Both the position numbers and the translations under genes were made by a program. A DNA stretch of 64,000 bases from Nepenthes gracilis. Lineage: Eukaryota > Streptophyta > Magnoliopsida > Caryophyllales > Nepenthaceae. The DNA lies in contig BSYO01000003.1 in the NCBI GenBank assembly GCA_033239525.1, positions 1,234,001 through 1,298,000 of the forward strand. The letters are read 5' to 3'. Of the stretch, positions 1 to 10,938 are shown piece after piece. Each line of letters starts with the position of its first letter. Position 1 is the first letter of the stretch. The notes under the pieces were generated by a model. That model saw only the letters and a program-made list of their open reading frames with translations. It had not been told where the DNA came from and ran no database searches.

Positions 1-699
1 ACGGGCAAAGTTTTTGAACGATTTTTTGCGCCTTCTATAAATACTAGGCTTATGCTTTGAAACCCTAAGATTTTGGAGAGATTGTTTTCGTGCCTCCTTG
101 AGAAGAAAGGTCTCTTGTGCTTCAAGTTTATTGTATTTCTTGAGAACACCAAACACTACAAGATTGCTCCTTGTGTTCAAACAAGTTTTCTCACCCACCT
201 TCTCTAACCATTGAAACATTGCCTTCTACCATCGTTGGAGACGTTGGTTCGTCAAGAAGGAGACTCGATCATGGTTGGCAATTCAAGTGGTTCGAGGGAA
301 GATTGACGTGAAGACCGGAAGGTGTCCGGTTTCGTTGCCGCGGGCAAATCCAATAAGTTCCTTGGTAGGGATCACGTGACGGGAGTAAGTCGGCTAGGTT
401 AGCGCGTCGTTATCACCGGATCTGTAAGTTGATTTTCATAGTGCATTGCTTCTCTGGCCGTTGAAGTCCGGAGTGTTTTTCTCGATACCGTGGGTATCGA
501 GTTTTCACTTCGTCACCAAAAATCGCGTCTTTATATTATTGCTTACGTATTTTGTTTACTGCACATAATTGTTAGTCTCGTATGCATCTAGTACTAAATA
601 TCTTTTACGTGTATTAGATATCTATTTCTACTGCTTCTGCTATACTTTTAACGGGGTCGAAACTTGATTGTTCACGTTAGCACAAAACGTGCTTTTTCA
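1..699 (+). repeat. 5' LTR of copia element 1 (left end cut by window)
   Basis: This segment aligns along its whole length with 7785-8482. It contains a TATA-like CTATAAATA near position 35 and ends in CA just before the primer binding site. The first bases align about 15 nt inside the 3' LTR, so the true start is outside the window. Confidence 0.9.
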
Positions 700-701
700 A
701 T

Positions 702-712
702 TGGTATCAGAG
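702..712 (+). promoter_or_regulatory. Primer binding site (initiator tRNA-Met type) of element 1
   Basis: The sequence TGGTATCAGAG sits two bases after the LTR end. It is the standard plant copia primer site complementary to the 3' end of initiator tRNA-Met. Confidence 0.9.
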
Positions 713-741
713 ACTCACCCCGATCCACAACCCCGATCTAG

Positions 742-2682
742 ATGCATTCTAGTCAATCACTGTCCATTCCTCCCTATTTTGATGGGAGCAATTATGCATA
801 CTGGAAAGTACGGATGAGAACATTTTTGAAATCAATGGATGAACGAGTTTGGGTTAGTACCCAAATTAGGTGGACGTCATCTACAAGTTCCGTCGATAAC
901 GAACCAAAAGCTGTATCATTGTGGACTAAAGAGGAACTTGATGCATGCTATTGGAATAGTAAGGGGTTACAAGCTATATTTATGGTTGTTTCCCCAGAAG
1001 AATTTAAACGCATTTCTATGTGTGAAAAATCTAAAAAAGCTTGGGATATTCTTGAAATTACTCACGAAGGCACGAAACTAGTTAAAAATTTAAAATTATA
1101 AATGCTCACCACTAAGTTTGAAGAAATACGCATGAAAGATGATGAGTCTTTTGATGAATTATATGAAAAATTGAATGACATTGTGAATTCTACTTTCAAT
1201 TTAGGTGAACGTATTCCAGAAAATAGAATTATCCAAAAAGTACTTAGATCTTTGCCTGAACGTTTTAGACCTAAAGTTACTGCCATTGAAGAAAGTAAAG
1301 ATTTAGATAAACTGAGAATAGAAGAACTGGTAGGGTCTCTTCAAACATATGAGCACACTCTTTCTCAATCCAAAAGAAACAAATCAATTGCCCTGAAAAC
1401 AGTAAAGGAAGAGAAAGATCATCACTCAGACGATGAATCATGTAGTGATAAAGATTTTGTTCTGTTCGTTAAAAATTTTAAAAAAAATTTTAAAAATAAG
1501 AACAGCAAACGACCTTCTAAAGTACCTATCTGTCTCACAACCCATTCAAAAAGGATAAAAGAGAAACTAGAGATGTTAAAACCAAGAAATCTCCAGGAAT
1601 CCAATGTCATGAATGCTCCGATTTCGGTCATATCCGGACTGAGTGTCCAAATTTGAGGCGTCAAAAAGAAAATGCCTTAAATGTGTCTCTAACGGAAGAT
1701 GAAGATGACACAAATCACAATGAACAATCCTCCGAGGATGATGAAATAAATTATATGGCATTCATGACATCTATCATCAATGGTGACGAAGCCACAAGTG
1801 CATCTCCCGAACAGTCAGATTTTTCTCATGAAGAATCTGATAATGATTTTGATGGGCTTCAAGAAGCGTATGATAAACTTTTTAAGGAATGTTTGAAAGT
1901 AAAGAAAATAAATAAAAGTTTAAATACTAAACTCATCAACCTGGAAAGAGAAAAGGATGAAGTTGCAACGAAATTAAAGGTGCCACTATTATCGTCTAGA
2001 TTTGAAAAGTCAAAACAGCTCCTTAATTACTAGAATTAAGACTCTAGAAGTGAAACTTGAGAACACTAAAGAGGATCTGAAAAAATTCTTAAGTGGAACC
2101 CAAAAACTTGATAATATGTTGGGAATTGGGAAAATGACTGGAAATAAAAAGGGTTTGGGATATGTTGAGAAAATCTCCCAACATGGTCCACAACCTAAAA
2201 CTGTATTTGTTCCCGCTATAAAACCTCCACTTAAAAATACTACCACTCCCAAAGTCATTAAGACCGTGCCTCAATGTGTGGAGAAAGGATTTGGCTCAAC
2301 TCGTTTGCCTATCTCACATAATCAAAAGGTCATGAACAAATCATCAAACACTTTCAAGGCCTCCAAAAATTTCAATCACAGGTCTATGAACAATTCTTTT
2401 AGACCTAAATTTGTGCCTACCTGCCATGCGTGTGGAAAAGTAGGTCATATTCATCCTCGGTGCCACACTATGAATCTTCTGTACAACCAAAGACAATGGC
2501 TAAAAATGAATAAACTCGTTGATCACATTCAGCACTTGGATAAACAAGTGAAAAGGTTGAATCAGAAAATGCATTCGGGAAGAAAAATTTGGGTAATGAA
2601 AAGTGAGCTGAAAAATTATTTAAAAACAATCCAATGCCATGTTGCTCACATAGCTTTAAAAGCTCAAAATCAATCTCTGTAG
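742..2682 (+). pseudogene. gag: gag of copia element 1 (broken)
   Basis: The ATG at 742 opens a gag with the DUF4219-like start (FDGSNYAYWKVRM) followed by a UBN2-type gag domain. An in-frame TAA at 1099-1101 interrupts it. The reading frame shifts near 1530-1550, so a CCHC zinc knuckle (CHECSDFGHIRTEC, 1605-1646) lies in another frame, followed by an acidic stretch and a coiled-coil-like Lys/Glu-rich region. Near 2000 the frame shifts back, and a second knuckle (CHACGKVGHIHPRC, about 2420-2462) follows a GKMTGNKKGLGY motif typical of this lineage. The segment ends at an amber codon (2680-2682) directly before the protease. This would have been the capsid/nucleocapsid precursor; it cannot be made intact now. 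Confidence 0.88.
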
Positions 2683-5659
2683 TACTTGGATAGTGGATGC
2701 TCTAGACACATGTGTGGAAATAAAGCCATGTTCTCTTCAATGTCAGACCATCCTGATGGGACGGTCGTCTTTGGTGATGGCTCAAGAGCTCCTATCCTTG
2801 GTCGAGGCTTGATTGGTATTTCTGGTCTCTCGAAGCCCTGTGATGTTTTCTATGTATCAGGATTGAAATCCAACCTCCTGAGTATTAGTCAATTTTGTGA
2901 TGACAACTTTGAGGTCCAATTTTTTCAAAATAAATGCTCCATCTATGACACAAATGACTCAATTGTTTTAGAGGGAAAGAGAACTCCTGACAATCTTTAT
3001 GGTATTGAGCCTAATAATATTCTTGAATACAAATCTGCTAAAATTGACACAACTGAATTGTGGCATCAACGCCTTGGCCACCTAAATTTTAAAAGCTTAT
3101 CAAAAATTTCGAAGAAGAGTTGTGTTGAAGGACTACCTAAATTGTCAAATGTAAAATATCATGTGTGTCGTCCTTGTCAATTAGGAAAGATAATTCGATC
3201 AAGTCACTCATCTTATAGTGATATCAACACTTCACGGCCTCTAGAATTAATTCATATGGACCTTATCGGGCCGTCTAGAACTGAAAGTTTAGGTGGTAAA
3301 AAGTACATTTTAGTTGTTGTGGATGATTTTTCTAGGTATTCATGGATAGATCTTATTCGAGAAAAATCTGATGCTTTTGACCACGTAAAAATATTGTATA
3401 AAAGACTTGCCAATGAAAAGGGTAATTCCATCAGTAGAATTCGAAGTGACCATGGCAAGGAGTTTGAGAATTTAAAATTTGAAACATTTTGTAATGATGA
3501 GGGAATTCACCATGAATTTTCTTCACCCATCACCCCTCAACAAAACGGGATTGTAGAATGTAAAAATCGGGTTATTCAAGAAATGGCAAGAACAATGATG
3601 CAATGTCAAAATATTGCCATGCATTTTTGGGGCGAAGCCGTGAATACGGCTTGTCACATAATCAACCGGGTCTACCTAAGACCTGGGACAGAAACAACCC
3701 CTTATGAACTTTCGAAAGGAATGAAACCAAATATTAAGTACTTCCATATCTTCAGCTGTCAATGTTTTATTCTACGTGATAGGGAAAACTTAGGGAAATT
3801 CGACTCAAAAAGTGATGAAGGAATATTCTTGGGATATTCCTTAACTAGTCGAGCCTATCGAGTCTTCAATTTGCGCACTCAAACAGTTATAGAATCCATA
3901 AATGTTGTTGTGAATGATACTCCTCATGACCATCCTAAAAGCACTGATTGCTCAAATCAAGATGATAATCATGATGACGCCTTACCCAACATATCCTCTC
4001 CTGACATTGAGCAAGTAACTCCTACTGCCATTCTTACAAAGGAACCTTCTTTTAGAGTTAAGCTCAATCATGCAAAAGGACCTAATGTTGGGCGATGTTA
4101 ATGAAGGTATGAGGCTGCGTCGCCGTATTCTGAATCAACTCGCCTATACCTGTTATGTCTCTCACATCGAATCCAAAAAGGTCGAAGAGACATTACTTGA
4201 TGAGTGCTGGACTAATGTCATGCATGAGAAACTCAATTAATTTGTGAGAAATGATGTTTGGACCTTGGTTCCCCGACCTACTCATACAAATGTCATTGGA
4301 ACCAAGTGGATATTTAAAAATAAAACCGATAAAAATAAAAATATCACTCGAAATAAAGCCCGCCTTGTTGCTCAAGGATATACTCAGGTAGAAGGTATTG
4401 ACTATGACGAGACTTTTGCCCCTGTGGCCCGTCTGGAGTCTATTCGTATCCTTCTATCTGTTGTATGTACCATGGGATTTAAATTATACCAAATAGATGT
4501 CAAAAGTGTATTTCTAAATGGGTTCATACAAAAAGAAGTCTATGTTGAACAACCGAAAGGTTTTGTGAACCCTACATTTCCTGACCATCTGTACAAACTC
4601 AAGAAGGCTCTCTACGGCCTTAAACAAGCTCCCCGAGCTTGGTACGAATGTCTTACATCGTACCTAAATGATGATGATTTTGTTTGAGGGAGTGTTAATA
4701 AAACTCTATTTGTGCAAATGACTGACAAATGTATGTTGGTAGCCCAAGTTTATGTTGATGACATAGTCTTTGGCGCTATTGTCGACTCCCGTGCACATTC
4801 CTTTGCAAAATGTATGGCCTCTGAATTTGAAATGAGTATGATTGGAGAACTTACATACTTCCTTGGCCTGCAAATTCGACAACTCCCTCACGGTACCTTT
4901 ATTTTCCAAGCAAAATATGCCAAAGACCTGGTCAAATGATTCAATTTTGATAACTCTAAACATACTCGGTCTTCCATGAGCACCTCCTCCAAGTTGGATC
5001 GTGATCCTGCAGGCAACAGTGTCAATCTCTCTCTTTACAGAAGTATGATCGACAGTCTCTTATATTTGACAGCTAGCAGACCCGATATTGCATTTAGTGT
5101 CGGTGTCTGCGCCCGCTATCAATCCAATCCAAAAGAATCCCATTTAAGTGCTGTCAAGCGCATTATTCGATATATCAACGGGACTTCTACTTTTGGAATT
5201 CTTTTTTCGAACGACTCCAATTTTGCTCTGACCGGATACTCCGATGCCGATTGGGCCGGAAATATTGAGGATCAAAAGAGCACCTTCGGTGGGTGTTTTT
5301 ATGTCGGCTCCAATCTGGTAGCTTGGCTGAGTAAGAAACAAAATTCTATTTCACTGTCTACGGCCGAAGCCAAATACATCGCCTCGGGCAGCTGTTGCAC
5401 CAAACAGGATACTATGCAGATCTATTGTGACAATACTAGTGCAATAAATATTTTCAAAAATCCTGTGCAGCATTCCCGCACCAAACATATCGATATTTGG
5501 CATCATTTTATTCGTGAGCTGGTGGAAACTTGCGTCATATCACTTACACACACTCCAACCGAGCATCAATTGGCCGATATCCTCACCAAACTATTAGACA
5601 GTGTGCGGTTTGAGGTTTTAAGAACTGCCCTCGGAGTGTGCACACCCCCCGACGAATGA
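2683..5659 (+). pseudogene. pol: pol of copia element 1: protease, integrase, reverse transcriptase, RNase H (broken)
   Basis: The protease active site reads YLDSGCSRHM right after the amber codon. The pre-integrase zinc finger (WHQRLGHLNF ... CRPCQLGK) follows, then the integrase core with DLIGP, RSDHGKEF and GIVECKNR, keeping the D, D and E residues. This frame ends at 4101. The reverse transcriptase is in another frame from about 4190 (TAA at 4238-4240, [37 protein letters not shown]). TGA codons fall at 4685-4687 and 4937-4939, and YVDD is intact at 4751-4762. RNase H follows (SDADWAG, STAEAKY, CDNTSAI, SRTKHIDI), with an apparent short deletion between GSCCTKQ and DTMQIYCDN. It ends at TGA 5657-5659. 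Confidence 0.92.
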
Positions 5660-6470
5660 ATCCTCCACTTTATAATTACCAAAAAAACAAAAAAGGCACA
5701 TTGTGCGCTCGCTCGCTGGGCACTCGAGCGCCCGCTGCCTGCCTTTATCTTCCAGCACGCAGCAAACGCACGCCCACAAACCCTCACGATCTTCGCTGCA
5801 TTTCTCTTCTCCTGCGTCGGCCATCTCTCTCTTTTTCACTCTCCACCAGATCGGCCAGATCCACACTCCTTCTCGATTCCGGGCACTTTCAAGGTAAACT
5901 CCACCCTCGTCCCTCTCTGTTTCTGGTTCTGTGCAACCGCCGCCATTCATGGTGGTTTCTGCCCTAAATTTGCCTCCTTTATGGGTGGCTGACTTCACGG
6001 ATCTCAATTTACTCTCCTCCTTCCTTCAAATCCACCGGTTCTTGCGTGGATTTGGTTCGTTGTCCATGGATCCGTGAATCCTCGACCCTCCTTGCCAGCG
6101 GCCGTTCATGGCATTTTCTGTGCTCTCTCCCACACCGCTGACCAGGTACCGTGTGGGTGCTCCTTCCTGCCTTCCAAATCTGCCGTTGTCGTGGGTGCCA
6201 GAGGTGGTGCTCCGGTGGCCTCTGGCATGCGTTCCCGTGGTTCTCGCTGCGTGTCGTGCACCGCCCGTGCACCTTCCAGCCACTATCGCCCCGTGAACGG
6301 CTCCAGCCGCCGACGCCCAGTGAACGGCTCCAACAGCCGGCTAACGCCGCACTGTTCACGGCTTGAGAATCACGAGCCGGCTTCCCCCACCAAAACTTCC
6401 AAAATATATATATATATATATATATTCAACACTCTTATATTTAAATTGTGGTGTTCAATTTTCTTTTCAG
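5660..6470 (+). promoter_or_regulatory. Gene-like leader between pol and the third ORF (possible promoter, 5' UTR and intron)
   Basis: This GC-richer interval has no supported coding frame although short ORFs are open on both strands. It starts with a TATA-like CTTTATAATT (about 5667), runs through a CT-rich stretch like a plant 5' UTR, and has a good splice donor CAAG|GTAAAC near 5892. It ends in a pyrimidine-rich acceptor, TTTTCTTTTCAG, immediately before the ATG at 6471. A (TA)n microsatellite lies at 6404-6425. The sequence supports a spliced leader for the downstream ORF. Actual splicing is an inference. Confidence 0.45.
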
Positions 6471-7543
6471 ATGTCGGCTCCAAGAAAGTCTCTGTCACGC
6501 AAGTCGAGTGGTAAACGCACTCGACCGAGTGGGCTCTCCGCTCTTGATCGCTTTATCAGTCCTGAGGCCGAGACTCTATTTCACTCCAACATATCGAATC
6601 GTCAACTCTCCCTGGAACGGGAAGTTCGTTTTGATTCAGTTGATCCGTCCATCACCTATCTCTTCACTGACCGCGGTTGGGCGCCAGTCCTCACTAGTTT
6701 GATTGCTCCATCGCTTGTACTTATTCAGGAGTTTTACTCCAATATTCATGCAATTTCACCTCATTCATTCTCCACCTTCATACGAGGGGCACGTCTTCAC
6801 ATTACTGCCGATATTCTTGCACGTGTTATTGGTATCCCTCGGGTGGTTAACCCACCCTACCCTTACTTTTGGCGCTCACCCGGCCTATTTTTAATGAGAT
6901 TGCCAGCTTTCTCCACGGTGCCCCTCTGGAGTGGAATGGCAAAGCATTCCAGACCTCGTACCTCTCCTCTCGGCGACTGGTCGTGAGCCGTATCATGCTC
7001 ACGAACCTGTTTCTTGTCTCCCACTTTTCGTCCCTTTTCGAGGAGAATGCATTATTTCTGTATGTTCTGTTGAGTTGTCAGGCCATTGATTTACCATCCC
7101 ATTTTATCACTCACATTGTTGCCAACTTCTCCGGTCGGAAAGAGGCTAACCTAACTTTCGGGTGCCTTATTCAGCGACTGCTTGCTGGGCTCGGTCACCC
7201 CTTCGCTGACTATCCTCGCCTCCCGCTCGGCCGATCCATCACCTCCACCACCTTCGCTCAGAGTCGGTTTCACACCCGTCATTTTGCTGCTGACCCTCCA
7301 GAGCTATTCGATGAGCCTCTCCCTGACGTGCCTCCTCCTCAGCCGGACGAAGGCCCCTCTGGCTCTACTTCGTCTTTTCCTGACCCCTCGGGTCCTGGCC
7401 CGTCTTCTTCGCATCGGCACTCCACCTCTTCCTCGGCTGCTCTGATGGGTCAGATTTCAAACATTGCTGACCATTTTGAGCGTCCGTATTCCTCCCAAGT
7501 AGGGTGTCCGCTCGCTGCGCGCCTTCTTGCCGCCCGCCGTTGA
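6471..7543 (+). pseudogene. Third (env-like / plant-transposon-protein-type) ORF of element 1, one frameshift
   Basis: The ORF starts at ATG 6471 with a basic Ser/Arg/Lys-rich N terminus (SAPRKSLSRKSSGKRTR). It continues into a conserved-looking domain (VREFYSN-like QEFYSNI, FIRGARLHITADILARVIGIP). The frame changes at about 6870-6890. The second half (NEIASFLHGAPLEWNGKAF, RRLVVSRIMLTNLF, YVLLSCQAIDLPSHF) runs to a Pro/Ser-rich tail and stops at 7541-7543. SIRE-type elements carry an extra 'env-like' ORF here, and the pattern resembles the plant putative-transposon-protein domain. I see no convincing signal peptide or transmembrane helix, so envelope function is not supported. Confidence 0.6.
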
Positions 7544-7768
7544 TATATATATATTTATATCATTCTCTCATCTTTCCCTTTATCTATATCCCTCGGTATT
7601 TCGCTTTACAACTCATAATCATATTTTTTATTTGGTTTATTCCAAAACGATTTCAGTTGTTGCAATGATAAGACCAATATATCATATCTTGACTGCTTCT
7701 TTGGATCCAGATAATGCGAAGTAATGAGTTAGTTATTAGTTCTATAGTTATTAGGTCATATTATTGGT

Positions 7769-8485
7769 TGTTACTTTTTTCAAAGGGCAAAATTTTTAAA
7801 CGATTTTTTTGTGCCATCTATAAATACTAGGCTTATGTTTTGAAACCCTAAGATTCTGGAGAGATTGTTTTCGTGCCTCTTTGAGAAGAAAGGTCTCTTG
7901 TGCTTCGAGTTTATTGTATTTCTTGAGAAAACCAAACACTACAAGATTGCTCCTTGTGTTTAAACAAGTTTTCTCACCCACCTTCTTTAACCATTGAAAC
8001 ATTGCCTTCTACCATCGTTGGAGACGTTGGTTCATGAAGAAGGAGACTCGATCGTGATTGGCAATTCAAGTGGTTCGAGGAAAGATTGACGTGAAGGCCG
8101 GAAGGTGTCCGGTTCCGTTGCCGCGGGCAAATCCAAAGAGTTCCTTGGTAGGGATCACATGACGGGAGTAAGTCGGCTAGATTAGCGCGTCGTTACCACC
8201 CGATCTGTAAGTTGATTTTCATAGTGCATTGCTTCCATGGCCGTTGAAGCCCGGAGTGTTTTTCTCGATACCGTGGGTATCGAGTTTTCACTTCGTCACC
8301 AAAAATCGCATCTTTATATTATTGCTTACGTATTTTGTTTACTGCGCATGATTGTTAGTCTCGTATGCATCTAGTACTAAATATCTTTTACGTGTATTAG
8401 ATCTTTATTTCTACTGCTTCCGCTATACTTTTAACGGGGTCGAAACTTGATTGTTCACGTTAGCACAAAACGTGCTTTTTCAATT
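7769..8485 (+). repeat. 3' LTR of copia element 1
   Basis: It matches 1-699 and ends with the same GCTTTTTCAATT tail (8475-8485). The start is placed at the TG at 7769-7770, but it cannot be confirmed because the matching end of the 5' LTR is outside the window. It contains the same CTATAAATA box. Confidence 0.85.
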
Positions 8486-9428
8486 AGCTTATAGGTATAA
8501 TAGACTAGAAAAATTATTCATTTATTTCATCCATTTATGAGTGATTTCTTTTTTCTTTTTAATCATCTAGGGTTTAGATAATTACAGACAATTATAAGAA
8601 CGAAATCATTCATTATTTAATTCAATTTATCACATTTTAACCTACAAAAACTAATCAATATCAATTATAAAAATAATAAAGAACAAAATAACCATCAAAT
8701 TCATCATTATATTTCTATAATTGAACAGCAGTATAAATAACATGATATTTCAAAAGCAAGTCTGTTAGCATGATATAATATTTCTATAGCAAGTGAATGT
8801 ATTGTTTGATTTAATAATAAATAATAGAACTATATATATATATATGCATGCACTATTTGGTGGCAATAAAATAAGCCGAATTGAACTGAAAAATGATATG
8901 TTGATGGTGAAACAAAGTGCCCAAAACAAGCAAAGATGATCTTAGGTGATAATGATGAGTTGTATAGGGGCTTTGGTTTATAAGTATAATCCATAACCGT
9001 CGCTTACCTCACATTTAATTTAAAAAGTAAAATATTAACATATTGAGAGCATATATTTATTATTTTGTTTGATAAGTTAGATTATATTACTAGTTTTAAA
9101 TATTATAACTCATGTAATTTAAATTTTATAAATTTAAATAAATATTACTTTTTATGTAATTTTTAATTGACTTGATACATTATTGGTTCTTTAAATATGA
9201 ACATTTAAATGATTTGTATATTTATCAGTTTATATGTTTTATATGCAACTCTCACATTAATTTTATGAAAAAGAAAGATGGTGAAGCATTCCTTTTCATA
9301 TGAATTTGAATGCTTCGTTACACTGCAAATGCAGCACTAGCATCTTTCATTAGAGAAATTTTACTATAATAAAATTTTCTCTTTCATAATCCCTGAAAGT
9401 AATCAAGAAGAAAGTGAAATGAAAGGGA
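8486..9428. other. AT-rich intergenic DNA with a remnant of P450-unit upstream flank
   Basis: No gene is visible. Positions about 9060-9370 align with 22130-22390 and 40170-40470, sharing for example GATGGTGAAGCATTCC (first and second copies). Those segments are the upstream flanks of CYP-A and CYP-B, so this is probably the tail of an additional, otherwise lost P450 unit. A short (TA)n lies near 8831-8845. Confidence 0.6.
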
Positions 9429-9497
9429 GACAAAAAATCCCATTCCCCTTCGTCATGGCACCCTCCAAGGTGGGACAAAAAATCCCATTCCCCTTCG
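9429..9497 (+). repeat. 24-bp direct repeat, 45-bp period
   Basis: A 24-base sequence beginning GACAAAAAATCCCATTCC occurs at 9429-9452 and again, identical, at 9474-9497. It lies at the downstream border of the uS2m pseudogene. Confidence 0.85.
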
Positions 9498-9900
9498 ATG
9501 CATAATCACGATGTAATAGGGCGGCTGATGAGGGCCAACGTGGATCTTTTGCTCTGCGACAGGAACTTCTTAAGGGTGGAGCTGTTGGTGAGGAATCCGT
9601 CGAGCCGCCGGTATTGTTGAGACGGGACGGTTATCTTCTGCATTCATTTGGTCGACGATCTTGTCGAACAGAGGGTGGGTGTTGACGAAGAGGAACCGGG
9701 TGTTGTCGCGGACGAGGCCATCGATGAAGTCGAAGGCAGAGCGGAGGGCGATTATTATGCACTTGGCATTCCGGTTACCGTGAACAAATACATTGAAGTG
9801 GCCTTCTGTGATTAATAGTTTTCAGTCGCCATCGAACGCATAAGAAGTCGGCTGATGGAGGGGAAGGAAGTCGAGGCAGCAAGTTGCAGGATCTTGGGTA
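9495..9900 (-). pseudogene. RPS2: Mitochondrial ribosomal protein uS2m (nuclear RPS2) pseudogene fragment
   Basis: Read on the minus strand, this GC-richer island gives, in order, EGHFNVFVHGNRN, CIIIALRSAFDFIDG, FLFVNTHPLFDKIVDQM, then after a frame change RLDGFLTNSSTLKKF and PYYIVIMH. These match, in order, plant nuclear-encoded mitochondrial ribosomal protein S2 (HFK.Y.YGTRN, LICLRSA.HF, FFVNTNPLFDEI, GGFLTNSYSPKKF, PDCVVVFD). A segment around the usual IIDSDKTL is missing, at least two frame changes are needed, and no start or full C terminus is present. It is a dead copy. The intact protein would act in the small subunit of the mitoribosome. Confidence 0.72.
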
Positions 9901-10601
9901 GGTTTAATTTCCTTCAAACGGCATTAAACGACCCTATTTTGATTTAAGACGTTATGTTTTTCTTCTTTAACTTTCACAACGGTTTACCAGAAAATAAATA
10001 AATATCAAGTGATAAAATTAGAAAATTTTGACGCCAATTTTTTAAAAAATCAACATAATTTGTTAATAGGAGTGGTGTTAAACCCATCATCATAAATCAA
10101 ATCCCATTGTTACATTTTTTACATTAATATTAACCGCGTTGATAAGATTTTTCCATTGATAAATAATTTATGATAATGAGTCTATTTAACTAAGTTTTAT
10201 GGATAATATTATTAGTGACTGAAATATGTATTATTGCTTAATTTTATCGTCAAAAGTCATATTTTTTAATAATTACATTCTCTGTGCCCAAATTCTTTCG
10301 CTGTTATGGGTTTTTTTAAAAAAATAAATTAAGTAGTAGTGTGATTTTCTCATAACTTTTTAACTTTAGAAGAAGGTTTTTTAAATTTTACTGGCTTTAC
10401 TCATTTTTTTTATTATATATAAAATATAGTAAGCTAGAAGATAAGAAATTGAGTATACTTGTGTGTATATCTGAAAAATGGGACGATTACATGGTTAGCT
10501 GTTATAACAAATAAATAATTTATTTTTTATTATTCTATATATTTTATTACAAAGGACTATATTATACAGATTGGGCCTAAGTTTTTTATTTCATATGTTG
10601 T
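9901..10601. other. AT-rich flank, homologous to the downstream flank of other P450 units
   Basis: No gene is seen. About 10060-10480 aligns with about 28060-28370 and 34790-35110, for example the shared GGATAATATTATTAGTG-like stretch and TTTTACTGGCTTTACT. This places copia element 2 inside the downstream flank of CYP-A. Confidence 0.6.
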
Positions 10602-10925
10602 TATTAGAAAATATATAATCTTCCTACTTTGTAAACATTCCTTTTAGACAATTGTATTTTAAAACACATATAATTTATTTCTTCTTTTGTAATATTGTAT
10701 AGTTATTTTAGGATATTAGGAGATTTATTCTTTTTTTGTTATTTTATTTTCTTTTCGTTCGTTTGTATTATATATTGGGCGGCGTCCCCAAAATCCCTGT
10801 ACGAAAAACTTCAGACGCAATAATGAAGCTGTAGCCTTCGCATATTCCCAACCACGATTGCATTTCTTCTTCCTCACCGTCTTCTTCCTCCTTTCCTCAC
10901 CTTTCGGTTCTGCTTCGTCTTTATA
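10602..10925 (+). repeat. 5' LTR of copia element 2
   Basis: Matches 15567-15891. Its downstream end is fixed by the primer site. Its upstream end is set by the flanking GTTGT repeat and is uncertain by up to 6 nt. Confidence 0.85.
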
Positions 10926-10936
10926 TGATATCAGAG
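10926..10936 (+). promoter_or_regulatory. Primer binding site of element 2
   Basis: TGATATCAGAG is one base off the usual TGGTATCAGAG and abuts the LTR end. Confidence 0.8.
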
Positions 10937-10938
10937 AA

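Larger units (their letters stand above)
1..8485 (+). mobile_element. Decayed Ty1/copia LTR retrotransposon, SIRE/Maximus type, with extra 3' ORF
   Basis: The element runs in the order LTR, tRNA-Met-type primer site, gag, protease, integrase, reverse transcriptase, RNase H, third ORF, LTR. Integrase before reverse transcriptase is the Ty1/copia order. A long gag with two zinc knuckles, plus an additional ORF between RNase H and the 3' LTR, fits the SIRE/Maximus lineage. About 15 bases of the 5' LTR lie outside the window, so the target duplication cannot be tested. By eye the two LTRs differ at about 35-40 of 700 positions (about 5%), indicating a moderately old insertion. Several in-frame stops and at least three frame changes make it non-autonomous today. 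Confidence 0.93.

Noticed and set aside
5618..6359. Overlapping frames on both strands between pol and the third ORF
   Set aside because: The sequence looks like a GC-rich leader/intron. None of the frames resembles a known protein.
6471..7543. True envelope glycoprotein in copia element 1
   Set aside because: No signal peptide, transmembrane helix or glycoprotein pattern is visible; 'env-like' refers only to its position.
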